Part shown: in pieces, positions 1 through 8,571 of the stretch
How positions within the stretch are numbered: the first letter of the stretch is position 1
Layout of the letters: each line of letters opens with the position of its first letter
NCBI GenBank assembly: GCA_023248155.1
Contig: JAHFFE010000010.1
Location: 1-45,815 of the forward strand
Direction: 5' to 3'
DNA: 45,815 bases
Origin: Candidatus Omnitrophota bacterium
GTDB taxonomy: Bacteria; Omnitrophota; Gorgyraeia; 1-14-0-20-64-10
Program-made: the position numbers and the translations under genes
Notes under the pieces: model-generated
What the model was told of the DNA's origin: nothing
The model's database searches: none
What the model saw: only the letters and a program-made list of their open reading frames with translations

Positions 1-1944
1 CAGGGGCTGACTTGATTGCCCCTCGGCCGGAGAAACGGGAGGAACCGGCTCGTCGGCCATGACGAGCCGCTTGGCTTCGTCGCCGTCGAGCACTTCTTTT
101 TCGAGCAGCGTGTCGGCCAGCCGTTTCAGGCGGGGCTTATGCTCGGTCAATATGGAACGGGCGCGGTCGTGTGCCTCTTCGACGAGACGGCGGACTTCCT
201 GATCAATGGCCTGCGCGGTTTCTTCGGAGTAGTTGCGGTCTTCCATCGGGCTGTGGCCCAAGAACGCCATGCTCTCGCGCTTGCCATAAGTCGGCGTGCC
301 CAGGCGGTCGCTCATGCCATATTCACAAACCATTCGCCGCGCCAGATCGGTGGCAACCTGCAAATCGTTCTGCGCGCCGGTGGTAATTTCAGAGAAGGTT
401 AATTCTTCAGCGGTACGCCCACCCAGTAAAACGGTCAACCGGCCCAGCAGTTCTTTGCGGGTCATTAAATAGCGGTCTTCCGTCGGCGTCTGCAATGTGT
501 AGCCGAGTGCGGCCACGCCGCGCGGAATGATGGAAACTTTCTGCAAAGGATCGGAACCGGGGACCATCATGGAAACCAGCGCGTGCCCCGCTTCGTGGCA
601 AGCCACCACCGATTTCTCATACGGAGAAATGACGCGCGACTTGCGCTCGGGACCGGCCATCACGCGCTCGATCGCTTCTTCCATTTCGATCATCGTCACG
701 GAATTCTTACCGCGCCGGGCCGCCAGAAGCGCCGCTTCGTTACAAAGATTGGCTAAATCAGCGCCGGAGAAACCAGGCGTCTGCCGGGCAATCGCCCGCA
801 AATCAACGGCCGGATCAAGTTTCAGTTTGCGAATATGGACTTTTAAGATTTGTTCGCGGCCGACCAGATCGGGACGATCGACGACGATCTGCCGGTCAAA
901 ACGACCGGGGCGCAGCAACGCCGGATCAAGCACGTCGGGCCGGTTGGTGGCGGCCATCAAGATGATTGCTTCCTGTGTATCGAAACCATCCATCTCGACG
1001 AGCAGCGCATTGAGCGTTTGTTCGCGCTCATCGTGCCCGCCGCCGATGCCGGCGAACCGCTGACGGCCGACGGCGTCAATTTCATCGATGAAGATAATGG
1101 CGCCGCGGCCGGAAACTTTGGATGTTTTCTTGGCCTGCTCAAACAAGTCGCGTACGCGGCTGGCGCCTACGCCGACGAACATCTCGACGAAATCGGAACC
1201 GCTGATCGAAAAGAACGGAACATCGGCTTCGCCCGCGACGGCCTTGGCCAGCAGAGTCTTGCCGCAACCGGGGGGACCGAGCAACAGAACGCCTTTCGGA
1301 ATCCGCCCGCCGAGGCGCTGGAACCGGCCGGGATCTTTGAGGAACTCGACGACTTCCTGCAATTCTTCTTTGGCCTCGTTAACGCCGGCCACATCGTCAA
1401 ACGTGACTTTTTTAGCGTCGGGGTCGGCCTGCTTCGCCCGGCTCCGGCCGAACGACAAAATGCGCCCGCCGCCCTGCCCGCCGGCGCCGCGCATCATCAA
1501 AAACCAGAATACGCCCAGCAATAAAAACGGACCCAGAATATTCAGCAGGAAGTTCCAGAAAAATGTGCGCGGAATGTCGATACGGAAATCGGCAACTTTT
1601 TCGCGCATCAGCTTGGTAAGGTCCGGATCGTTTTCCGAAATATTGACGATGAATTTTTTGCCGTCTTCGGTTTCGCCGCGGATTACATTCTCGGTCTGAA
1701 CGGCCTTCACGATTTTGGGACCCTGTTCAGCGGTGACCCATTGCGAGAGCTGGCTGTAGGAAATCTCCTGCGGACCCGACTCAACCGGGGAGGTAGTCGC
1801 CCCGACCTTATAGAGGTAGAACAAGGTCATGCCAATAATACCCCAGACGAATATCCGGAACCAAAAACTATCCGGAGGGGGTGTTCGGCGGCCGCCTGCG
1901 CCAATAGGAGCGGATGACTTCTTGGGTTGCGTTATTCTGGGCAT
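1..1944 (-). CDS. ftsH: FtsH membrane AAA+ zinc protease (C-terminus cut by window edge)
   Basis: ATP-dependent metalloprotease of the inner membrane that degrades misfolded or short-lived membrane and cytosolic proteins. The frame is open from an ATG at 1944 to the window edge (648 codons, no stop), so the C-terminal tail is missing. Two membrane segments are visible (about residues 27-45 and 126-152) around a short periplasmic domain. They are followed by the Walker A GPPGCGKT (about residue 221), Walker B IIFIDEID, the second region of homology [20 protein letters not shown] and the zinc motif HEAGH near residue 448. The start lies 4 bp after the tilS stop, so the two are probably co-transcribed, a common bacterial arrangement. 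All key residues appear intact. Confidence 0.97.
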   Translation of the reverse strand, partial: MPRITQPKKSSAPIGAGGRRTPPPDSFWFRIFVWGIIGMTLFYLYKVGATTSPVESGPQEISYSQLSQWVTAEQGPKIVKAVQTENVIRGETEDGKKFIVNISENDPDLTKLMREKVADFRIDIPRTFFWNFLLNILGPFLLLGVFWFLMMRGAGGQGGGRILSFGRSRAKQADPDAKKVTFDDVAGVNEAKEELQEVVEFLKDPGRFQRLGGRIPKGVLLLGPPGCGKTLLAKAVAGEADVPFFSISGSDFVEMFVGVGASRVRDLFEQAKKTSKVSGRGAIIFIDEIDAVGRQRFAGIGGGHDEREQTLNALLVEMDGFDTQEAIILMAATNRPDVLDPALLRPGRFDRQIVVDRPDLVGREQILKVHIRKLKLDPAVDLRAIARQTPGFSGADLANLCNEAALLAARRGKNSVTMIEMEEAIERVMAGPERKSRVISPYEKSVVACHEAGHALVSMMVPGSDPLQKVSIIPRGVAALGYTLQTPTEDRYLMTRKELLGRLTVLLGGRTAEELTFSEITTGAQNDLQVATDLARRMVCEYGMSDRLGTPTYGKRESMAFLGHSPMEDRNYSEETAQAIDQEVRRLVEEAHDRARSILTEHKPRLKRLADTLLEKEVLDGDEAKRLVMADEPVPPVSPAEGQSSQPL

Positions 1945-1948
1945 AAAT

Positions 1949-2941
1949 CTATCTTACCAAAAAGCGGGCCGAATCGCCACGAATCTCGGCGTGGATGGAA
2001 TGCGGCAGATCGACCCGAACCAGCTTGGATTCCATGACTGCCTGTGCGAGAAAATCCCAATGTTGTTTGCGAAAACCCTGCGTATCATCCTGAAGCGTTT
2101 CGAGCGCAATACGTAAAACACCGTGGCGCAAAGACGGATGCAGTTTCCGGAACGCGCCGCGGCGAATGACCACCTGCCCTTTTTGAACACGCGCGATCTT
2201 CTTGAAATGGCGCTGTGATTCCTGCCGCAGAAATTCAATATCGGGCTGGACTGTTTCGGCCAGCTCCGCAAGTTTCCGGCGCAGCTGCGGATTGTACTCT
2301 TTCTCAAGCATCGGCAGAAGGCGGCGGCGGATTTTATTGCGCAGAAATTGATCGGACAGGTTCGACAGATCGCGGCAGGCAGAAATTTTGGACGCTTTAA
2401 GAAATGATTCCACCTCGGCGCGAGTGCTGGATAACAGCGGACGGATAAACCGGATTCCGGACTGTTCGCGCAACGGCACGATGCCGCCCAGCCCCGCTGT
2501 TCCGGCGCCGCGCAAAAGACGGATTAAAACGGTTTCGGCCTGATCGTCGGCGGTATGCGCCATGGCCAGCACTTTGCAGCGCCGCTGTTTGGCCAGACGA
2601 ATCAGCGCTTCATAGCGCAATCGGCGCGCGGCCGTCTCGAGTGATTCTTCTTTTTTACGGCGGATGGTAATGACACGCAGATGCACCGGCAATTCCAACT
2701 GCCGCGCGATTTTGGAAACAAACAGTTTTTCTTTTTTAACAGCGGCCGGGCGCAGGCCATGGTCGAGATAGACCGCTTCAAGATGACATTTCAAACGCGG
2801 CTGTAATAATGCCAGCGCCACCAACAACGCCGTGGAGTCGGGCCCGCCGGAAAATGCAACGAGGACGCGGTCACGCGGGTTAATTAACGCGTTGCGCCGG
2901 ATAAACTGGAAAATCGGTTGGGTAAAAGACTGGGTATTCAT
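1949..2941 (-). CDS. tilS: tRNA(Ile)-lysidine synthase TilS
   Basis: Converts C34 of the CAU-anticodon isoleucine tRNA to lysidine, so that it reads AUA instead of AUG. The 330-residue product has the N-type PP-loop ATP motif SGGPDST at about residues 30-36, the LDHGLRP segment and HTADDQAET, all hallmarks of TilS. The length fits the family core plus part of the C-terminal substrate-binding domains. The gene sits between a tRNA with a CAU anticodon (14 bp upstream) and ftsH (4 bp downstream). No clear Shine-Dalgarno sequence is visible in the 14-bp gap to the tRNA. Confidence 0.95.
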   Translation of the reverse strand: MNTQSFTQPIFQFIRRNALINPRDRVLVAFSGGPDSTALLVALALLQPRLKCHLEAVYLDHGLRPAAVKKEKLFVSKIARQLELPVHLRVITIRRKKEESLETAARRLRYEALIRLAKQRRCKVLAMAHTADDQAETVLIRLLRGAGTAGLGGIVPLREQSGIRFIRPLLSSTRAEVESFLKASKISACRDLSNLSDQFLRNKIRRRLLPMLEKEYNPQLRRKLAELAETVQPDIEFLRQESQRHFKKIARVQKGQVVIRRGAFRKLHPSLRHGVLRIALETLQDDTQGFRKQHWDFLAQAVMESKLVRVDLPHSIHAEIRGDSARFLVR

Positions 2942-2954
2942 GGATTGGAAAAAA

Positions 2955-3027
2955 TGACGGCGAGTGGAATTGAACCACTGACCTAGGGCTTATGAGTCCC
3001 TTGCTCTACCAACTGAGCTACGCCGTC
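2955..3027 (-). tRNA. tRNA with CAU anticodon, probably elongator tRNA-Met
   Basis: Reading the minus strand gives a full cloverleaf: acceptor stem GACGGCG/CGCCGUC (7 of 7 pairs), D stem GCUC/GAGC, anticodon loop CUCAUAA, T stem AGUGG/CCACU with UUCAAUU loop, and discriminator A73. The CCA end is not encoded (next bases are UUUU). Pair 31-39 is an A-G mismatch. CAU may be elongator Met or the tRNA-Ile2 substrate of TilS. Pairs 4-69 and 5-68 are G-C rather than the C-G pairs that I recall favouring TilS, so Met is preferred. A TAAAAT box about 27 bp upstream may be its -10. Confidence 0.93.
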
Positions 3028-3063
3028 AACGAGCTGCAAAAACGTTTTCCTATTTTATCAAAT

Positions 3064-4182
3064 TTAGCCGAGAACTTGCTTGAGATTGAGCTGGCGGTCA
3101 TTCTTGGCAATCCAGCCGCCGCCCAGCACGCAGTCGCCCTGATAAAAAACGGCGGCCTGCCCCGGGCTGACCCCGCCGAGAACCGGCTGATGAAACCGGA
3201 CCTCCACCCCTTCGGCCGTCGGCGTTAACCGGGCCGGAACGCGCGCGGTGCGATAGCGGATTTTTACATCAGCATCCACCGGCGCCGTTAAATCCGGAAT
3301 AGACATCCATCGGACTTCGCGAACGAAACAGGTTTCGGATTTAAGTTCATCTTCTTCGCCGACGATCACACGGTTGGAGGCCGGATCGACTTCCAGCACA
3401 TAGAGCGGTTTCGGATGCGCGATGCCCAGCCCTTTGCGCTGGCCGACCGTGTAGGCGGCAATTCCTTGATGCTGGCCCAGCACGCGGCCGGACTGATCGA
3501 CAATGTCGCCCGGCACGAACGCTTCCGGAACGCGCGCGCGCAAAAAACCCTGCGTATCGCCGTCGGGAATAAAACAGAGTTCCATTGATTCCGGTTTATC
3601 GGCCACTGCCAGGCCGGCTTCCTGCGCGATTTTGCGAACTTCCGATTTGGAGAGATCGCCCATCGGCATCATCAACCGGCCGAGCTGATCCTGCGTCAAC
3701 TGGAACAACACATACGATTGATCTTTGTCAGGATCAACGGCCTGCCGGACCGCGTGCCGGCTGGTGTTCTTGTCCCAGACGATGCTGGCGTAATGCCCGG
3801 TGGCAAATTTCTCGATGCCGAGTTTCGCCGCTTTCTCGAGCAGAAGACCGCTTTTAATTTTTCGGTTACAGACTACGCACGGATTAGGCGTCATGCCATG
3901 CGCATAAGTCTCGACAAAATAATCGACGACATTTTCACGAAACGGCACCGACGCCTCAATCAAATAATGCGGAATGCCGAGTTGATCGGCCACGCGGCGC
4001 GCATCGTCGACATCTTTGGCCGAACAGCAGGTCTGCCCTTTCGGAGTGGTATCGCACAGCTCTTTGGGCCAGGTTTTCAGTGTCATGCCGACCACGTCAT
4101 ACCCCGCCTTTACGAGCAGATAGGCGGCGACCGATGAATCAACGCCGCCGCTCATCGCGACGACTACTTTTTCTTTGACCAT
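3064..4182 (-). CDS. mnmA: tRNA-specific 2-thiouridylase MnmA
   Basis: Adds sulfur to U34 of Lys, Glu and Gln tRNAs, receiving it from a cysteine desulfurase relay. The 372-residue protein has the PP-loop SGGVDS at residues 11-16, the catalytic cysteine region NPCVVCNRKIK (C102, C105) and the second catalytic Cys in MELCFIPDGD (C203), followed by the C-terminal beta-barrel (AYTVGQRKGLGI). An extra TCCSAKDVDDARR segment near residue 51 is seen in many diderm MnmA proteins. Its ATG lies inside the end of panB (19-bp overlap), so the two are likely translationally coupled. It is one of several tRNA-modification genes in the window (tilS, trmD, tsaD). Confidence 0.96.
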   Translation of the reverse strand: MVKEKVVVAMSGGVDSSVAAYLLVKAGYDVVGMTLKTWPKELCDTTPKGQTCCSAKDVDDARRVADQLGIPHYLIEASVPFRENVVDYFVETYAHGMTPNPCVVCNRKIKSGLLLEKAAKLGIEKFATGHYASIVWDKNTSRHAVRQAVDPDKDQSYVLFQLTQDQLGRLMMPMGDLSKSEVRKIAQEAGLAVADKPESMELCFIPDGDTQGFLRARVPEAFVPGDIVDQSGRVLGQHQGIAAYTVGQRKGLGIAHPKPLYVLEVDPASNRVIVGEEDELKSETCFVREVRWMSIPDLTAPVDADVKIRYRTARVPARLTPTAEGVEVRFHQPVLGGVSPGQAAVFYQGDCVLGGGWIAKNDRQLNLKQVLG

Positions 4183-5033
4183 TTTTTCTTCCAGAGAGCC
4201 AATTGCTTGGGATCCATCGCGTACGATTCGCGATCCGACGGGAATGTTCCCTTTTCGACTTCAGCGCGGAACTGCTGAACCGCTTTGATGATCGTACGAT
4301 CAAGCTGTGCGAACGGCCGTGCGAACCGCGGATGAAAATCACCTTTTAATCCGAGCAGGTCGTTAATTACGAGAACTTGCCCGTCGCAACCGCTGCCGGC
4401 GCCAATGCCGATCGTCGGGATTTTAAGACGGCGCGTTACTTCAGCGGCCACCGGGGCCGGAACACATTCCAGCACCAGACCGAAGCAGCCGGCTTTTTCA
4501 AGACGCAGCGCGGCGGAAAGCAGTTGATCGGCGGCCTGCGCATCTTTGGCCTGAAGTTTGAATCCGCCGACGCGCGCGGCTGTTTGCGGCGTTAGCCCCA
4601 AATGGCCGAGCACCGGAATACCGGCGCCGGCGATGGCGCGCACCGCTGCTTCGGAATCATCGGAACCCTGCCCGCCCTCGACCTTTACCGCGTCACAGCC
4701 GGCTTCCTGCAAAAAACGGCCGGCGTTGCGGATGGTCTGCTCGCGTGAACAGTTAAATGACATAAACGGCATATCGCCCACAACCAGCGCGCGCGACACA
4801 GCGCGGCGCACCGCCTTGCAGTGATGCAGCATTTCATCCATCGTTACAGAAACGGTGGACGAATAACCGAGCGCCACCATGCCGACGGAATCGCCGACTA
4901 AAACCAGATCAATGCCGGCCTGATCGACGAGGCTTGCAATCGCGTAATCGTACGCGGTCAGCATCGTGATTTTGCGGCCGGAATTTTTTTTCTCAAGAAG
5001 CGACGGGAGTGTGACTTTTTCGGGAAGCGCCAT
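4164..5033 (-). CDS. panB: 3-methyl-2-oxobutanoate hydroxymethyltransferase PanB
   Basis: First committed step of pantothenate and CoA synthesis: it moves a hydroxymethyl group from 5,10-methylene-THF to 2-oxoisovalerate. The 289 residues show the PanB barrel with TAYDY, VGDSVGM (metal ligand D48), GDMPF (D87), KVEGG (E119) and the catalytic glutamate in LVLECVP (E189). The gene follows folD by 8 bp and thus sits directly downstream of the genes that make its folate co-substrate. No other pantothenate gene is present here, but coaE, the last CoA gene, lies further up at 15446. Confidence 0.96.
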   Translation of the reverse strand: MALPEKVTLPSLLEKKNSGRKITMLTAYDYAIASLVDQAGIDLVLVGDSVGMVALGYSSTVSVTMDEMLHHCKAVRRAVSRALVVGDMPFMSFNCSREQTIRNAGRFLQEAGCDAVKVEGGQGSDDSEAAVRAIAGAGIPVLGHLGLTPQTAARVGGFKLQAKDAQAADQLLSAALRLEKAGCFGLVLECVPAPVAAEVTRRLKIPTIGIGAGSGCDGQVLVINDLLGLKGDFHPRFARPFAQLDRTIIKAVQQFRAEVEKGTFPSDRESYAMDPKQLALWKKKWSKKK

Positions 5034-5041
5034 CGGGAAGC

Positions 5042-5905
5042 TTACGCTCCTGCCTGAAGTTTAAATGTTTCGACGGTGTTGCGCATCAGCGTGGCCACCA
5101 CCACCGGTCCGACGCCGCCGGGAACCGGCGTAATGTAATCGGCTACTTTGCGGGCCTCTTCAAATTCAACATCGCCGGTCAAATGCCCGTCGACATAGCT
5201 GGTGCCGACATCAATGACAATCGCGCCGGGGCGAATCCAGGAACCTTTGATCAGGTGCGGTTTTCCGACGGCGACCACCAGAATTTCTGCGCGCTGAACA
5301 TGCTCGCGCAGACGGCCGCGGTCGGCCGTACCCAGATGGCAGATCGTCGTGGTGCAAAAATTATCGAGCAGCATCAGACTGACCGGCTTGCCGATTAACT
5401 CGCTGTTGCCGACGATGACCGCTTCTTTTCCGTAGAGGCTGGCGCCCGTCGCCTTGATTAATTCCATGATGGCCAGCGAGGTGCAGGTGCCGATGCGCGA
5501 CCATCCGAACATCGCCTGGCCGATATGCTGGGGGTGGACCCCTTCGACATCTTTTTTCGGATCGACGGCCGCCGAAAGTTCGCGCGCGTCAATCGATTTG
5601 GGTAAAGGCAGTTGAATCGTGATGCCGGTGTAATGGGGATCGTGATTCCATTCCTGAATTTTGCGGATCAATTCGGCCTGCGTGATCGTTTCGGGCAACC
5701 GTTCCAGATGATAAGTAATGCCGACCTTCTCGGCCGCTTTCATCTGCGAACGGACATACAGATCGGAGGCCGACTGCATGCCGACCTGAACGGTCAGCAG
5801 CGACGGGCCGCGGCCATGCTTGGCCTTGAGCCGCTCGACTTCCAGGCGCAGCGCATCGGTGATGCGGCCGGCGATCGCTTTTCCATCGAGAGTTTGTTTG
5901 AGCAT
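5042..5905 (-). CDS. folD: FolD-family methylene-THF dehydrogenase, cyclohydrolase lysine replaced
   Basis: FolD interconverts 5,10-methylene-THF and 5,10-methenyl-THF with NAD(P), and normally also hydrolyses methenyl-THF to 10-formyl-THF. The 287-residue protein has the full fold: YVRSQMKA (50-57), TIQLPLPKSI, DVEGVHP, the nucleotide loop VGNSELIGKP and PGGVGP. In the usual motif YVxSKxK the first lysine (4 residues after Tyr) is essential for cyclohydrolase activity; here it is Gln54 (codon at 5744-5746, CAG). The usual GRS of the cofactor loop is GNS and DVDGF is DVEGV. Since fchA ends in its start codon (one shared base), this protein probably acts as a dehydrogenase only. That functional reading is an inference. 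Confidence 0.9.
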   Translation of the reverse strand: MLKQTLDGKAIAGRITDALRLEVERLKAKHGRGPSLLTVQVGMQSASDLYVRSQMKAAEKVGITYHLERLPETITQAELIRKIQEWNHDPHYTGITIQLPLPKSIDARELSAAVDPKKDVEGVHPQHIGQAMFGWSRIGTCTSLAIMELIKATGASLYGKEAVIVGNSELIGKPVSLMLLDNFCTTTICHLGTADRGRLREHVQRAEILVVAVGKPHLIKGSWIRPGAIVIDVGTSYVDGHLTGDVEFEEARKVADYITPVPGGVGPVVVATLMRNTVETFKLQAGA

Positions 5906-6483
5906 TAGTTGACCGCGTTTTTTAATTGTTGAACCTGCGCGCGCAAACGGCGCGTGGCCGGACCAAAATCGGAACCGCGAAAATTAACTTCAACCATCCA
6001 AAGCGAAGCACGGAAAGCACCCGTCAACAGCGCGCGGCCGGCCTTCACGTCGGAACCAAGGTACGGCCCCGTCGAACGCTCCAGAACGGCCATTGATTGA
6101 ATCGCCTTCGCGCAGGCCGCACAAATCGCGATCGGACATTCGATCGCGCGCAAATGAACACGCGAGAGCAGAGCGCGGCCCGCCTTCTTGTTGCGGTTGG
6201 CTTCAATCAGCGCCAAATAAGCCAGCGCGTCTTCGCGAATCAACCGCTGAAGATCACGTTGAGCGCTCTGCAATTTGGCCGCCAATACTTTCAGTTTTTT
6301 CCGCTCGGAAAGGCGAATCTTCGGCCGCGACAATAAAATAGAAGCAACCATCACGCCCAGCGCGGTGCCCAATGCGCCCGAGAGCGCGGCCGCCGAGCCG
6401 CCGCCGGGAGCCGGTTCGGTTGAAGACAATTTATCCAGAAATTTCCGGACCGGCCAATTTACGGATAGATCAGATTTTTTCAT
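5905..6483 (-). CDS. fchA: Methenyl-THF cyclohydrolase, FchA/FTCD C-terminal family
   Basis: A small (192 residues) helical protein of the cyclodeaminase/cyclohydrolase family that interconverts 10-formyl-THF and 5,10-methenyl-THF. The family signature is near the N-terminus: FLDKLSSTEPAPGGGSAAAL, followed by the glycine- and alanine-rich ALGTALGVMVASI helix. It lies exactly between fhs and folD with no spacer on the fhs side (fhs stop at 6484) and a TAATG overlap with folD, so the order is fhs-fchA-folD as in clostridial one-carbon clusters. Its presence explains how the cell can tolerate loss of the cyclohydrolase lysine in FolD. Cyclodeaminase activity is possible but less likely in this setting. 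Confidence 0.88.
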   Translation of the reverse strand: MKKSDLSVNWPVRKFLDKLSSTEPAPGGGSAAALSGALGTALGVMVASILLSRPKIRLSERKKLKVLAAKLQSAQRDLQRLIREDALAYLALIEANRNKKAGRALLSRVHLRAIECPIAICAACAKAIQSMAVLERSTGPYLGSDVKAGRALLTGAFRASLWMVEVNFRGSDFGPATRRLRAQVQQLKNAVN

Positions 6484-8181
6484 TTAAAAGAGTCCGGAAA
6501 CCCGGCCTTTGTCGTCGACATCCAGTTTTTCGGCCAACGGCTGTTTCGGCAGGCCGGGCATCGTCAACAGATTGCCGGTGAGCACCACGATGAAACCGGC
6601 GCCGGCCGCCACGCGCAGTTCACGCACGCGCAGCTTCCATCCGGACGGAGCGCCCTTGCGCGCCGGATCGTCGGAAAGCGACAGCTGCGTTTTCGCCATG
6701 TTGATCGGAAGGCCGGCGAATCCGTTTTTCGTCAGCCATTCGATGTCGGCGTGGGCCGACCCTTCATAAATAACGCCGTCGGCGCCGTAAATTTCGCGCG
6801 CGATTGCTTCGATCTTTTCGGGAATTGACTGCGCCGCATCATACAGCGGTTTATACTGCGCGCTCTTTTCCTGCAATGCAGCGGCTACTTCCTGCGCCAG
6901 TTTCAAACCGCCCTCGCCGCCCTGCTCGCTGACCGTCGATACGGCCGCGCGCACATTCAAGCTGATGCAATGTTCCTGAATGAGCCGCAGTTCAGCGTCG
7001 GTATCGGCACGGAAACGGTTGATCGCCACGACGGGCGTTAATCCAAACCGCTTCACAATTTGCAGATGTTTTTCGAGGTTCGCGAAGCCCTGCTGAATCG
7101 CGCGGATGTTTTCGCCGTCCATCGCCTGCGCGCTGGTCAACCCGCCGTGCACTTTCAACGCGCGGGCAGTCACCACGACGACAGCCACCTCCGGTTTGAA
7201 TCCGGCCGACGGCGCGACGATGTCGCAGAATTTTTCAAAACCCAGGTCGGTGGCAAAACCGCACTCGGTCACGCAATAATCGGCCATATGCAGCGCCATC
7301 CGGTGCGCCAGCACCGACGCGGTGCCGTGCGCGATGTTGGCGAACGGACCGGTATGAATAAAAGTGGGCTGGCCTTCGAGCGTCTGCACCAGGTTCGGGC
7401 AGATCGCCTCGCGCAGCAGCAGCGCCATCGCGCCGACGGCGTTGATCTCGCCGGCCGTAACCGGTTTGCCGTCCTTCGTTTTCCCGATGACGATGCGGCC
7501 CAAGCGGCGCTTTAAATCGGCGAAATCGGACGCCAGCGCCAGAATCGCCATCACCTCGCTGGCGACCGTGATATCAAACCCGGTTTCACGCGACAAATAA
7601 CCGTGACCGCCCAGCCCCGTCTGAACATGGCGCAGATTGCGATCCGGAATTTCCGACACACGCCGCCATAAAATGTGATCCGGATCGATGCCCAGCGCGT
7701 TGTCATGCTGAATATGATTTTCAACGAGCGCGGTCAGCAGGTTATGCGCGGTACCGACGGCATGGATATCGCCGGTGAAATGGAGGTTGATATCTTCCAT
7801 CGGCAAAATCTGCGCGTAACCCGAACCGCAGGCGCCGCCCTTCACACCGAAGATCGGGCCGATCGACGGTTCGCGCAGGCAGAGCATTACGCGCTTGCGC
7901 TGGCTGCCCATCGCCTCGGTCAAGCCGATCGCCGTGGAGGTTTTTCCTTCGCCGAACTCGGTCGGCGTCATTGCCGTCACGAGAATCAGCCGGCCTTGCG
8001 GACGGACCTGAACCCGTTCAAGGCCGCGCAAAAGCACCTTCGCTTTATAGGAGCCGTACATCTCGATTTCCTCGAGACGCAACCCGGCCCGCCGCGCGAT
8101 CTCAATGATCTGCAGCGGCTTGGCCGCCTGGGAAATTTCCAGATTGCTCAGTTGTTTGGTTATTGGGCGATGTGGAAGCAT
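6484..8181 (-). CDS. fhs: Formate-tetrahydrofolate ligase
   Basis: Forms 10-formyl-THF from formate, THF and ATP, the entry step of the methyl branch of the Wood-Ljungdahl pathway and a general source of one-carbon units. The 565-residue product has the expected length, the P-loop-like PTEFGEGKTST at residues 73-83, GVKGGACG, and NRFRADTDAE in the C-terminal part. It is the first gene of fhs-fchA-folD-panB and has its own extended -10 promoter (TGATATAAT) 9 bp before the ATG. No other acetyl-CoA pathway genes are seen here, so acetogenesis cannot be claimed from this window. Confidence 0.96.
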   Translation of the reverse strand: MLPHRPITKQLSNLEISQAAKPLQIIEIARRAGLRLEEIEMYGSYKAKVLLRGLERVQVRPQGRLILVTAMTPTEFGEGKTSTAIGLTEAMGSQRKRVMLCLREPSIGPIFGVKGGACGSGYAQILPMEDINLHFTGDIHAVGTAHNLLTALVENHIQHDNALGIDPDHILWRRVSEIPDRNLRHVQTGLGGHGYLSRETGFDITVASEVMAILALASDFADLKRRLGRIVIGKTKDGKPVTAGEINAVGAMALLLREAICPNLVQTLEGQPTFIHTGPFANIAHGTASVLAHRMALHMADYCVTECGFATDLGFEKFCDIVAPSAGFKPEVAVVVVTARALKVHGGLTSAQAMDGENIRAIQQGFANLEKHLQIVKRFGLTPVVAINRFRADTDAELRLIQEHCISLNVRAAVSTVSEQGGEGGLKLAQEVAAALQEKSAQYKPLYDAAQSIPEKIEAIAREIYGADGVIYEGSAHADIEWLTKNGFAGLPINMAKTQLSLSDDPARKGAPSGWKLRVRELRVAAGAGFIVVLTGNLLTMPGLPKQPLAEKLDVDDKGRVSGLF

Positions 8182-8190
8182 AGAACCTTT

Positions 8191-8199
8191 ATTATATCA
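8191..8199 (-). promoter_or_regulatory. Extended -10 promoter of fhs-fchA-folD-panB
   Basis: The minus strand reads TGATATAAT, a consensus extended -10 element whose TGA is also the stop codon of the yraN-like gene. No good -35 box lies 16 to 18 bp upstream, as usual for extended -10 promoters. The -10 ends 9 bp before the fhs ATG, so the predicted leader is only about 2-3 bases. Confidence 0.55.
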
Positions 8200-8571
8200 A
8201 CTGTCGGCCTGAAAAGCGTTCGGAATGAGACGGGTGCGCAGCGGCTTGCCCTGCCCGTCCACCACCAGAGAAACCACATCGAAACGAACCGCCTCGGCGC
8301 GCAAATTCGGATGGGCCTGCAAATACCATTGCGCCAGCCGGATCAGCGTGCGGCGTTTGAAAAAATTGACCGCCTCTTCCGGCAAACCGAACCGTTCCGA
8401 CGAGCGGGCTTTTACCTCGATGAAGCAGATTGTTTTTCCGTGCCAGGCAACCAGATCGATCTCGCCGAAACGGGCGCGGACATTGCGCCCGATAATCCGG
8501 TACCCTTTGCCCTGCAAAAAAGAGGCGGCTTGATCTTCGCCGCGTTTGCCGGTGGCAATTTTACTCGCCAA
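8197..8571 (-). CDS. YraN-like (UPF0102) endonuclease-fold protein
   Basis: A 124-residue protein of the UPF0102/YraN family with a restriction-endonuclease-like core. The signature is GKRGEDQAA near residue 8, then RFGEIDLVAW and FIEVKAR (about residues 36-56), giving the D...ExK nuclease residues. The function of the family is not settled; a Holliday-junction or DNA-processing role is often proposed. The frame is open further upstream inside rnhB, but homology begins at ASKIATGKRGEDQ, so I chose the TTG at 8571, which overlaps the rnhB end by 11 bp. The order rplS-rnhB-yraN is widely conserved. Confidence 0.82.
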   Translation of the reverse strand: MASKIATGKRGEDQAASFLQGKGYRIIGRNVRARFGEIDLVAWHGKTICFIEVKARSSERFGLPEEAVNFFKRRTLIRLAQWYLQAHPNLRAEAVRFDVVSLVVDGQGKPLRTRLIPNAFQADS

